Source: Treponema sp. (GTDB taxonomy: Bacteria > Spirochaetota > Spirochaetia > Treponematales > Breznakiellaceae). Taken from it: a DNA stretch of 13,383 nucleotides. Shown here piece after piece: positions 6,005 through 13,383 of this stretch. Under the pieces are notes generated by a model, which saw nothing but the letters and a program-made list of their open reading frames with translations, was not told the origin of the DNA and searched no databases. Location of the stretch: the NCBI GenBank assembly GCA_031263265.1, contig JAISGE010000212.1:1-13383 (forward strand), given 5' to 3'. Position numbers and translations under genes: made by a program. Position 1 is the first letter of the stretch, and the number at the start of each line of letters is the position of its first letter.

Positions 6005-6035
6005 TAAACACCGGTAGGAGTATTAAAAAACATAT

Positions 6036-8060
6036 ATGAAAATTGGTAATAAGCTTATAATAATCACCGTTGGTCTGAATCTCTTGGGAATCGGTATTTT
6101 GGTCTTTACCTTGCTGTGGCTTTCGGAGAAACAGATTTCCATTCTGGTAAACAATGAACTTCATAACTTGGTAGAAGAAAACGCCCTGCGGGTTCGCTTA
6201 TGGCTTGGGAAATATGTGTACACATGCCGAAGTCTTGCCCAGATTATGGAGCAGTATGAACAGGTGGATCGGGCGGATCGCCGCCAGTATTTTATGACCA
6301 TGCTTCGGGGGATAGCCGAAGCAAATCCAGAAATAACCGCTGCGTCCACGGTCTGGGAACCGAACGCCCTAGACGGCCAGGATGCCCGGTATAGGAATAC
6401 CCCAGGAACCGATAGTACCGGGAGATTTATCCCCTACTTTGCCCGGACTAAGGCGGGGATCATCCTGGAACCGGTGGTAAATTACGAAATCCCGGGCAGC
6501 GGGGATTATTACCTTGTGCCTAAACAAACCGGGCATGAAACCATGGTATCCCCCTATTGGTATCCTGTGGATGGGAAGAACCGGCTCATCACCACGATAT
6601 CCGTACCGATTCGAAACAACGGCCAGTTCCTAGGCGCCTCGATCATTGATATTGATATATCTACTATCCAAGGGCAGATACAAACAATCAAACCCTATGA
6701 AGGCAGCTGTGCGGCGGTATTCAGCAATGATGGTATCGTGAGCGCTCATTTTGATCCCAGCCGGATTGGAAAGCGCATGGAGGAGACCGAAGCGGATATT
6801 ATGGGCGAGCATTTACCAGAACTGATAGAAGCCATAGGCAAGGGAAGTTATTTTTCTTTTACCCATTATGTACCCCAATTCCAAACGGATATGCGTTTCT
6901 TTTGTGCCCCCTTCAATATAGGAGAAACCCGTAAGCCCTGGACGTTGATGGTGGGGATTCCCGCTAAGATTATCATTGCTCCCGTGTATCGGATGCTTTT
7001 TATAAGTATCGTTATCATTCTGGTGATGTCATTCCTTGTCGCCTTAGGGGCTTTCTTTATGTCCCGCTCTATCAGCAAGCCCCTCGGTTATCTGGTGGAT
7101 ATTTTAGGGGATATCCGGGAAGGGGATATGACCAAGCATGTGGATATCCATAGTAATGATGAAATTGGAGCCATGACCACTTCCTTTAATACCACAGTGA
7201 ATAAAATACGGGAACTTATCATGGGTATCAAGGAGAAGTCTGTTTCTCTTTCGGATATGGGGAAAGAGATGGCTACTTCCGCCAAAGAGATTACCACCAC
7301 CGCCAATCAACAGTCCGCCAGTGTTTCCGAGATTGTCAGTACTATGGAGGGGAGCAAGAACCTTTCTGAACAGATGGCTGCTAAGACCCAAGAAGTGGCC
7401 ACCTTGGCCAAAGAAACCCAGGGGCTTAGTCAAAAAGGGGCGGAGCTGCGGGATGCCAATGAACATATGATGGAAGATATCCAGAACCAGAACGCCAAGA
7501 TCATTTTTGAGATTAAAAACTTGGTGGATATGATAAGGCATATCAACGATGCCATCCGAATCATCGACGGTATTGCGGATCAGACCAAGCTCATTGCTTT
7601 TAATGCATCCCTTGAGGCGTCATCTTCAGGGGAGAGCGGCGCCCGGTTTTCAGTGGTAGCCAGCGAAATCAGACGCTTCGCGGATAATGTAGTGGATTCA
7701 ACCAGGGAGATCAAGGTTAAAATAGAAGAGGTACAAACCGCCTCCCAGACCTTGATTACCGAAGCCTTTAACGGCTCAAAACAGATCGAGCAGGGCTATG
7801 AGCACATGAGCGCTCAAAAAGCGGTGTTTGAAGCGATTGTTGAAACTGCCCAGACAGTGGCGACTCGATCCCAACAAATTTCCAATCTCAGTAAACAGCA
7901 AGAATATGCTTCCATCCAGATTTTCGATGCCCTCACGGAAATATCCGCCGGGGTCAAGCAATTTGTTGCAACCACCATCTCAACCGCGAAGATCGCGGAT
8001 ACCTTAAACGATATGTCTACAGGATTACAGAAGGCTATTGAGAAATACCGAACCGAATAA
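6036..8060 (+). CDS. Methyl-accepting chemoreceptor, dCache-HAMP type
   Basis: A 674-residue inner-membrane chemoreceptor. Domains in order: transmembrane helix 1 (about 7-29), a large periplasmic double-Cache domain (about 35-310), transmembrane helix 2 (about 318-342), HAMP (about 343-395, starting Ser-Arg-Ser-Ile-Ser-Lys-Pro-Leu) and a long coiled-coil signalling domain. The Cache domain contains Val-Trp-Glu-Pro-Asn (106-110), Thr-Gly-Arg-Phe-Ile-Pro-Tyr (128-134) and Ser-Pro-Tyr-Trp-Tyr (172-176), typical of dCache_1; the ligand cannot be inferred. The hairpin tip is at about 510-550 and reads Gln-Thr-Lys-Leu-Ile-Ala-Phe-Asn-Ala, then Glu-Ala-Ser-Ser-Ser-Gly-Glu. Canonical receptors have Leu-Ala-Leu-Asn-Ala and Glu-Ala-Ala-Arg-Ala-Gly-Glu, so the tip arginine is missing. 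No CheR/CheB-binding pentapeptide is at the C-terminus. The nearest GGAG (6017-6020) is 15 nt from the start, which is unusually far, but an in-frame stop at 6024 leaves no earlier start. Confidence 0.95.
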   Translation: MKIGNKLIIITVGLNLLGIGILVFTLLWLSEKQISILVNNELHNLVEENALRVRLWLGKYVYTCRSLAQIMEQYEQVDRADRRQYFMTMLRGIAEANPEITAASTVWEPNALDGQDARYRNTPGTDSTGRFIPYFARTKAGIILEPVVNYEIPGSGDYYLVPKQTGHETMVSPYWYPVDGKNRLITTISVPIRNNGQFLGASIIDIDISTIQGQIQTIKPYEGSCAAVFSNDGIVSAHFDPSRIGKRMEETEADIMGEHLPELIEAIGKGSYFSFTHYVPQFQTDMRFFCAPFNIGETRKPWTLMVGIPAKIIIAPVYRMLFISIVIILVMSFLVALGAFFMSRSISKPLGYLVDILGDIREGDMTKHVDIHSNDEIGAMTTSFNTTVNKIRELIMGIKEKSVSLSDMGKEMATSAKEITTTANQQSASVSEIVSTMEGSKNLSEQMAAKTQEVATLAKETQGLSQKGAELRDANEHMMEDIQNQNAKIIFEIKNLVDMIRHINDAIRIIDGIADQTKLIAFNASLEASSSGESGARFSVVASEIRRFADNVVDSTREIKVKIEEVQTASQTLITEAFNGSKQIEQGYEHMSAQKAVFEAIVETAQTVATRSQQISNLSKQQEYASIQIFDALTEISAGVKQFVATTISTAKIADTLNDMSTGLQKAIEKYRTE

Positions 8061-8081
8061 CGGGAAGGATAGGGAACGATC

Positions 8082-9578
8082 ATGATACAAACAGCGGACT
8101 GCATCCGGCAGGATGAACGTACCGGTGAATTGGTAATCACCTATTTTCGTATAGCCTTGGGGCTTATGTATAGCATCGGCATGGGAATCACGGTGATGGG
8201 GTCCCGGAGCGGATTCAAAGCCGGGGACATCAGCGCGTTTATTGGACCCGGTGCTTTTCTCCTCTACAGCATTGCCCTGTTTTTCTATATCCATAAGCAC
8301 CCCTTGCTGCAGCCCTGGGTGAAATACGGCAGTACGTTTCTGGATTTAGGGCTTATGTCTTTTGTACTGATAAACAGCTTAACCCAGCGGGGACAGCTCC
8401 TCACGCTGGATTTTTTGATAACCTTGCACGTATCCGGTTATTTTATCTTCATTATGCTCGGCACCTTGCGTCACCATAGGGCCTGCGGGATCTTTTCGGG
8501 CATTATGGCCATGTTCTTGTTTATGGTTACCGCGGCTATCCTCAATGCCTTAGGGTATGGTCGAAATCTCAACTACGGAGGCGTGGGACTTGGGGCGCTG
8601 CTGCTCTTACTCGCGGGGTTCATTAGTTCCGGTATCGCAACTCAGTATCAGCGCCTCTTACAGCGGGCCACGGGAAGGGAACAGGAGACCGGCTTCGCCC
8701 AAGCAGCCTTGCAAACGGTTATGCAGACCAGGGAAATCGCGAAAACTATCCGTGATTCCACCAATGAAATTTCCCGGTCATCCAAGGATATATGGAGTAC
8801 CGCCCATAGTCAGGCGGCAAGTATGGAAGAGATCGCCAGTACCATTGACGAGAATGCCAAGATTGCCACGGATATTGCGGATAAGACCGGAAGCGTGGCT
8901 ACTATTGCCGCAAAAATGGAAGATGACGTTATCACCGGATTCTCGGTACTCAAGAACAATGTCAAAAAGATGGGAGATATTAAAGAAAAAAATGACGGAG
9001 TAATAAACGGGATTGTACTTTTGGGAAATAAGATCGCCAAAATCCGGGATATTATCCGGATCATCAATACCATTACGGACCAGACCAAGGTCATTGCCTT
9101 TAATGCAGCCCTAGAAGCAGCCAGCGCCGGGGAAACCGGAAAACGTTTCGCGGTGGTGGCAGGAGAGGTGAACCGTTTGGCAGACGATATTGCCCATCTT
9201 ACCAAGCAGATTAAAGAACAGGTTGAAGAGATCCAGAATTCTTCTTCCTCCCTTATCATTGCCAGTGAAGAAGGAGCGGATAAAATAGCCGAAGGGTATA
9301 CCCTCATCAAAGATCTGGAAGACATCTTTAATGAGATCCGTTCAGGGGCAGAAATTACCTCGAATCAGGCGCAAACCATCACCGTGTCCACCCAAAAACA
9401 GCGCAAATCCAGTGAACAGATAACGGTTGCCATTACCGATATATCCCAGGGGCTTAATACGTTTCTCCATTCCACCGAGGTTGCCACCTCCTCTGCGGAA
9501 CGACTTACCGAACTTGCCCATGCATTGGAATCCGTATTAAACAGTAAACAAGAGCCAGAAGATCATGGGGATCAATAA
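8082..9578 (+). CDS. Chemoreceptor with six-helix membrane sensor domain and no HAMP
   Basis: A 498-residue receptor built differently from its neighbour. The N-terminal region holds six predicted membrane helices (about 18-40, 51-71, 83-99, 108-128, 134-156 and 165-187) with short loops, so there is no sizeable periplasmic domain. It could sense a membrane-linked or small diffusible cue. No HAMP follows; helix 6 runs through a short basic stretch into the coiled-coil signalling domain (about 200-490). The tip at about 329-370 reads Gln-Thr-Lys-Val-Ile-Ala-Phe-Asn-Ala-Ala, then Glu-Ala-Ala-Ser-Ala-Gly-Glu. It shares the Phe and the missing arginine with the first receptor, so both probably enter the same arrays. 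No terminal pentapeptide is present. Start ATG 8082 has AGGGA (8071-8075) at good spacing. The end overlaps cheA by 14 nt. Confidence 0.92.
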   Translation: MIQTADCIRQDERTGELVITYFRIALGLMYSIGMGITVMGSRSGFKAGDISAFIGPGAFLLYSIALFFYIHKHPLLQPWVKYGSTFLDLGLMSFVLINSLTQRGQLLTLDFLITLHVSGYFIFIMLGTLRHHRACGIFSGIMAMFLFMVTAAILNALGYGRNLNYGGVGLGALLLLLAGFISSGIATQYQRLLQRATGREQETGFAQAALQTVMQTREIAKTIRDSTNEISRSSKDIWSTAHSQAASMEEIASTIDENAKIATDIADKTGSVATIAAKMEDDVITGFSVLKNNVKKMGDIKEKNDGVINGIVLLGNKIAKIRDIIRIINTITDQTKVIAFNAALEAASAGETGKRFAVVAGEVNRLADDIAHLTKQIKEQVEEIQNSSSSLIIASEEGADKIAEGYTLIKDLEDIFNEIRSGAEITSNQAQTITVSTQKQRKSSEQITVAITDISQGLNTFLHSTEVATSSAERLTELAHALESVLNSKQEPEDHGDQ

Positions 9579-11763
9579 AGAAAAATATATCGGTAAATTT
9601 ATCGATGAAGGCATAGAAAACTGTGCCACCATCGAAACCCTGTTGCTGGATATAAAAGACGGGGAGTCCCTGGAAGATGACTTAGTAAGTCTCCTACGGA
9701 GCCTGCATACCCTCAAGGGCTCTGCCCGGATGCTCGAATTTACCCGTATAGAAGCAGTGGCCCACGCCTTGGAAAGCGTGTTTATTGCGCTTAAAGAACA
9801 GCGAATCACGTTTTCAGATAAGGCCCTGCGCTTGAGCTTTTCCTCCCTGGATCTGCTCAAGGCAGGCTTTGCCGCAATACAACAATCCAAGACCGATGCT
9901 ATCAAAACCCAGGACTTTGAACGTGCCCTGGCTGCCCTGGCTGCCAATGAAGATTTTACGCTCCCCAGCCTGGGAAGCATCGAACCAGAACCTTCTGCTC
10001 AAGTACACGCTCAACCAGTGGTCTCAGGTGAAACAAAACGGGAACGTATAGAAGAACTCAAATCCGAAAGTATTCGGATACCCTTACAAAAGATCAACGA
10101 TATTATCAAGCATACCGCGTCCCTACAATCCCTTGAGATAAGCGCTAAAAATATTTCCCGAGAGACCGAAACGGTCCATGCAGTCTGTACCCAATTCTTG
10201 AAGCTGCTCATCGCGGAAAATCAGGTAAACGCCCCCTTGGTACAAGAATGTCGCCATCTTGAACAGGTTATCAGAAAGATAAGCTCAAAAATGAAGAACT
10301 ACGCCATTGACGTGGGGAATCATACCAAGAGCGCGTATGACAGCGTTATCTCCTTGAGAATGTTGCCCCTTTCCACGGTTTTGGATGCGTATCCCCGTTA
10401 TGTCTTTGAGATTGCCTCGGAGTTGGGTAAACAAGTGCAGTTACACCTGGAAGGCGCTGAGAATGAGATCGATAAGAATATCATTGAAACCCTTTCGGAG
10501 GTCTTTATCCATACGGTACGCAATGCCATTGACCACGGTATAGAGACCCCGGAAAAACGCCGGGAAGCGGGAAAACCTGAGGTAGGCCGGATCAGTATTT
10601 GCTGTATCCGTGAGAGCGGCAGTATGAAGATCAGCATTGCTGATGACGGCAAAGGTATTGCTATTGAAGAGATCAAGAAAAAAATCATTGAACAGCAACG
10701 TATCTCCGCGGAATATGCGGCTCAACTAAGCCATGAAGAGGTGATGAACTATATCTTTCAATCTGGGGTTTCTACTTCCTCCCAGGTAAGCACCATGTCA
10801 GGCCGGGGGGTCGGCATGGATGCGGTGCGCAACAGTGTTGAACACATGAAGGGAAGCATCTTCGTGGAAAGCAGTCCTGGAAAAGGAACCTGTTTTACCA
10901 TCCTGGTCCCCCTCTCGATAGCGTCCCTCATCGGCTTCCCGGTACGTTGTGGGGAAATGAAATTTATCATTCCCGCAAACTTTGTGGATACGGTTTTGTT
11001 GGTCAATAAAGATGCCATCATCACGGTGGTGGATCATCCGGGGATCAAATTCAATAACCACATCGTGAAACTGTACTATCTTAACCAGATCCTGCGTGTT
11101 CATATCCCGGACCAATCTCAGGAGCAAGCAAGCCTCTTTGTGGTCATCATCAAGGCATACGATGAAATCATTGCCTTAGCCATCGACTCGATCAGTAACA
11201 TGCGTTCAGTGATCCTAAAATCCATGCCCTCCTTTATGGAAGCCATGCCTGTTTTTTCCGGAGTGGTACTCAGTGAAGATTACGAGATGGTACCCGCGAT
11301 CCACGTACCCACCCTCATTACTATGGCTAAACGGGTTACCTCATTCGATCTGAAAAAACAACATATAGATTATGAAAAGGTGCGAAAAGCGATTCTGATT
11401 GTAGATGATTCGCTACACACCCGGGAGATTGAACGGGATATCCTCCAGGCCGAAGGCTATAAAGTGGATACTGCCGCGGATGGTTCTGAAGCCCTTATGG
11501 CTGCAAAAAATAACCGGTATGATTTGATCTGTACAGACATCAATATGCCCCAGATGGATGGGTTTATGCTTACGGAAAATATCCGGAAAAATAACGATCT
11601 GGCAGGGATTCCGATCATTGTTATTTCATCAAAATCCAGTGAGGAAGATCAAAAACAGGCGGCTATGCTGGGAGCCAACCGGTATATCATTAAGAATTCC
11701 TTTAACAATCATAATCTGATTACGGCAGTGCGGGATCTCATTGGAGAAGCTCATGGCGGATGA
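9565..11763 (+). CDS. cheA: Hybrid chemotaxis histidine kinase CheA with C-terminal receiver domain
   Basis: A 732-residue cytoplasmic kinase. Domains in order: P1/Hpt (about 1-125) with phosphoryl-accepting His48 in Leu-His-Thr-Leu-Lys-Gly-Ser; a linker (about 126-160) too short for a P2 domain; P3 dimerisation (about 162-285), ending in the typical Leu-Arg-Met-Leu-Pro-Leu-Ser segment; P4 ATPase (about 286-450) with N-box Asn320-Ala-Ile-Asp-His-Gly, Asp360-Asp-Gly-Lys-Gly and Gly-Arg-Gly-Val-Gly-Met-Asp (413-419); P5 CheW-like (about 451-595); and a receiver domain (about 608-728) with Asp614-Asp615, phosphoacceptor Asp658, Ser688 and Lys710. All key residues are present, so kinase and receiver should both work. 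The receiver may be a phosphate sink or an internal regulator, as in Frz/Wsp/Chp-type kinases. The start overlaps mcp2 by 14 nt without a strong ribosome binding site, and the end overlaps the cyclase by 11 nt. Confidence 0.96.
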   Translation: MGINKEKYIGKFIDEGIENCATIETLLLDIKDGESLEDDLVSLLRSLHTLKGSARMLEFTRIEAVAHALESVFIALKEQRITFSDKALRLSFSSLDLLKAGFAAIQQSKTDAIKTQDFERALAALAANEDFTLPSLGSIEPEPSAQVHAQPVVSGETKRERIEELKSESIRIPLQKINDIIKHTASLQSLEISAKNISRETETVHAVCTQFLKLLIAENQVNAPLVQECRHLEQVIRKISSKMKNYAIDVGNHTKSAYDSVISLRMLPLSTVLDAYPRYVFEIASELGKQVQLHLEGAENEIDKNIIETLSEVFIHTVRNAIDHGIETPEKRREAGKPEVGRISICCIRESGSMKISIADDGKGIAIEEIKKKIIEQQRISAEYAAQLSHEEVMNYIFQSGVSTSSQVSTMSGRGVGMDAVRNSVEHMKGSIFVESSPGKGTCFTILVPLSIASLIGFPVRCGEMKFIIPANFVDTVLLVNKDAIITVVDHPGIKFNNHIVKLYYLNQILRVHIPDQSQEQASLFVVIIKAYDEIIALAIDSISNMRSVILKSMPSFMEAMPVFSGVVLSEDYEMVPAIHVPTLITMAKRVTSFDLKKQHIDYEKVRKAILIVDDSLHTREIERDILQAEGYKVDTAADGSEALMAAKNNRYDLICTDINMPQMDGFMLTENIRKNNDLAGIPIIVISSKSSEEDQKQAAMLGANRYIIKNSFNNHNLITAVRDLIGEAHGG

Positions 11764-13383
11764 AGCTCAGGGAAAGGCCGAACAAAAACGGATCCTCGTA
11801 TTTGAAGATTCGGATATCTTTGCGGATATTCTCTTGGAAGTCTTACATGACGCAGGGTATAGGACCCAGCGGGCCATCAACGGGTTTGAGGGCATCAAGC
11901 AGGTGTATCAATTTTTGCCCCATCTCATAATCACCGATGTAGAAATGCCCCTGTTTAAGGGGTATCAGGCTACAAGACTCTTAAAATCCCGGAAATACAC
12001 CAAGGAGATTCCCATCATCATGCTGACCGTCTTAAGCGAAACTAAGGATCGCTTCTGGGGAGCTCAAGCCGGTGCGGATTGCTTTATTGAAAAGTCCCCA
12101 GACAATTTCGGAGAACTCAATCAACGCATCCAGATACTCCTTTCGACTGGTCAAGACATCGATCATAAGGCCATTGAAAAAGAGGGAAGAAGAATCACTG
12201 ATACTACCTTGATCGAGATGGTCAGTAACCTCTTGGATACCAAGCTCTTTCAAATGACCATCATCGGGATGTTGACCGAACTATCAAGCAAACTGGAATC
12301 CTTGGAAGCTATCTTGAGAGGGGTTTTTGAATTATTGACCTACATCTGCGAGACCGGGATCACCTCCATCATGATTAAGAGCACCCATAACACGCTCTTG
12401 GTCTATACCAGCAACATCGCGGCTTACACCGCCTCCCTTGCCGATGATTTTACCGCGATTACCCGGGCGGATTTTAATACCCTCTTCCCAGACTTTAAGG
12501 TGCTCACCCAGCGCAGTTGGGATTTTTACCCTCAGGGACTGAACAAGAAACGGATCGAATCGTATCTATCCATTCCCTTGTCCATAGCAGGTGAACAGTT
12601 TGCCACGGTTAATATCGCTAATTCCATTAAAGATTATTTCTCCCCGGTCATTAGTGAAAATCTCCATGTTTTTTTTGCGGCTGCGGCTCCTATTATTGCC
12701 AATGCTCTTTCCCTCAGGTACCTGGAAACCGTACAGGTAAAAACCCGGGCCGCGTTTGCCCGGTATGTACCCATTGATGTGATGGATGAGATCATCGATA
12801 CGTCATCTGCGGCGGAAAGTCAGAGTGAAACCCGTAATGTGGTGGTTCTGTTTTCAGATATACGGAATTTTACCAAACTTTCAGAGCATAACAGCGCCCA
12901 GGATATCGTTACCTTTTTGAATGCCTACTTTGCCCTTATGGGCAACGAAATTATCGCTGAGGGGGGAAATATTGACAAGTTCATTGGGGATGCCATCATG
13001 GCGGTCTTCGGCGTACCCAAGACCCTGCCGGATGCGCCAGCCTGTGCTATCCGGGCAGCCATCCAGATGGTTAAAGCAATCACCAAGGTGGATACCTCGA
13101 AGATCCGCCTCCCAGAAAGCGGTTTTGCCGTGGGCATCGGCATCAACTACGGGGAATCAGTGGTGGGGAACATCGGTTTCCAAGATAAACAGGACTATAC
13201 GGTCATCGGGGATACGGTAAACCTTGCGTCCCGATTGGAAGGGCTTACCAAAGACTATCAGCATCCCATTATCGTGTCGGAAAATATGTACGAGGCAAGC
13301 AAGCACCGTTTTCTTTTCAGGAAGGTTGACAGCGTTCTGGTCAAAGGCAAGGAACAGCCGGTAGAACTGTACGGGGTATATGC
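11753..13383 (+). CDS. Receiver-GAF-class III adenylate cyclase (partial, runs off the window)
   Basis: 543 complete codons are visible with no stop, so the C-terminus lies outside. The receiver domain (about 12-132) has Glu18-Asp19, phosphoacceptor Asp62 in Ile-Thr-Asp-Val-Glu-Met-Pro, Thr92 and Lys114. A helical linker and GAF-like domain follow (about 165-320), then a class III cyclase domain (about 360-543). The cyclase has metal-binding Asp369 (Phe-Ser-Asp-Ile) and Asp413 (Phe-Ile-Gly-Asp), adenine-selecting Lys409 and Asp481, and catalytic Asn490 and Arg494 in Val-Asn-Leu-Ala-Ser-Arg. This residue set indicates ATP to cAMP plus pyrophosphate, not cGMP. The start overlaps cheA by 11 nt, with GGAG (11743-11746) just upstream. 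The position suggests that this is the output of the pathway, with CheA phosphorylating Asp62 to tune cyclase activity; that is inference. The GAF domain may add a second input such as a bound nucleotide. Confidence 0.95.
   Translation, partial: MADEAQGKAEQKRILVFEDSDIFADILLEVLHDAGYRTQRAINGFEGIKQVYQFLPHLIITDVEMPLFKGYQATRLLKSRKYTKEIPIIMLTVLSETKDRFWGAQAGADCFIEKSPDNFGELNQRIQILLSTGQDIDHKAIEKEGRRITDTTLIEMVSNLLDTKLFQMTIIGMLTELSSKLESLEAILRGVFELLTYICETGITSIMIKSTHNTLLVYTSNIAAYTASLADDFTAITRADFNTLFPDFKVLTQRSWDFYPQGLNKKRIESYLSIPLSIAGEQFATVNIANSIKDYFSPVISENLHVFFAAAAPIIANALSLRYLETVQVKTRAAFARYVPIDVMDEIIDTSSAAESQSETRNVVVLFSDIRNFTKLSEHNSAQDIVTFLNAYFALMGNEIIAEGGNIDKFIGDAIMAVFGVPKTLPDAPACAIRAAIQMVKAITKVDTSKIRLPESGFAVGIGINYGESVVGNIGFQDKQDYTVIGDTVNLASRLEGLTKDYQHPIIVSENMYEASKHRFLFRKVDSVLVKGKEQPVELYGVY

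Noticed and set aside
7104..7541. Minus-strand reading frame of 145 codons opposite mcp1
   Set aside because: Antisense shadow of the HAMP and coiled-coil region; no domain or start signal supports it.
8810..9325. Minus-strand reading frame of 171 codons opposite mcp2
   Set aside because: Low-complexity Ser/Ile/Ala-rich translation caused by the heptad codon pattern of the receptor on the other strand.
12921..13220. Plus-strand reading frame of 99 codons near the right edge
   Set aside because: Out-of-frame shadow inside the cyclase catalytic domain, which is clearly coding in another frame.

Overview
The window reads as chromosomal DNA of a spirochaete, most likely a Treponema-like species of roughly 50% G+C. 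This is inferred from protein style, composition and gene mix, not from a marker gene. There are three parts. First (1-1945, + strand): a left edge with long homopolymer runs, a SpoU/TrmH-family RNA methyltransferase, and an RlpA-type cell-wall protein with a C-terminal SPOR domain. Second (about 1946-2531): a largely non-coding stretch that hides a small AT-rich minus-strand gene, 2179-2334, encoding a 51-residue protein with eight cysteines. Third (2532 to the right edge): one tightly packed chemosensory operon on the + strand.

The operon order is cheW-like 1, cheW-like 2, cheB, cheR (with a TPR-like tail), mcp1 (dCache-HAMP receptor), mcp2 (six-helix membrane receptor without periplasmic domain or HAMP), cheA with a C-terminal receiver domain, then a receiver-GAF-class III adenylate cyclase that runs off the window. 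Gaps are 3-31 nt, and three junctions overlap by 11-14 nt, so one transcript is likely. A small divergent promoter region (2335-2531) separates the operon from the cysteine-rich gene.

The operon looks like a self-contained alternative-function chemosensory pathway rather than a flagellar one. It carries sensing (two receptors), coupling (two divergent CheW proteins), adaptation (CheR/CheB) and a hybrid kinase. No stand-alone CheY, CheX, CheC, CheD or CheZ gene is in the window. The natural output is the receiver-cyclase: CheA phosphate would control cAMP synthesis. The cyclase keeps both metal-binding aspartates, the Lys/Asp adenine-selecting pair and the Asn/Arg catalytic pair. Several canonical contact residues (CheW Asn-Leu-Arg-Gly, the receptor-tip arginine, the second CheB acidic residue) are altered, which may insulate this pathway from a flagellar one.

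No tRNA, rRNA, CRISPR array, transposase or prophage gene was seen.
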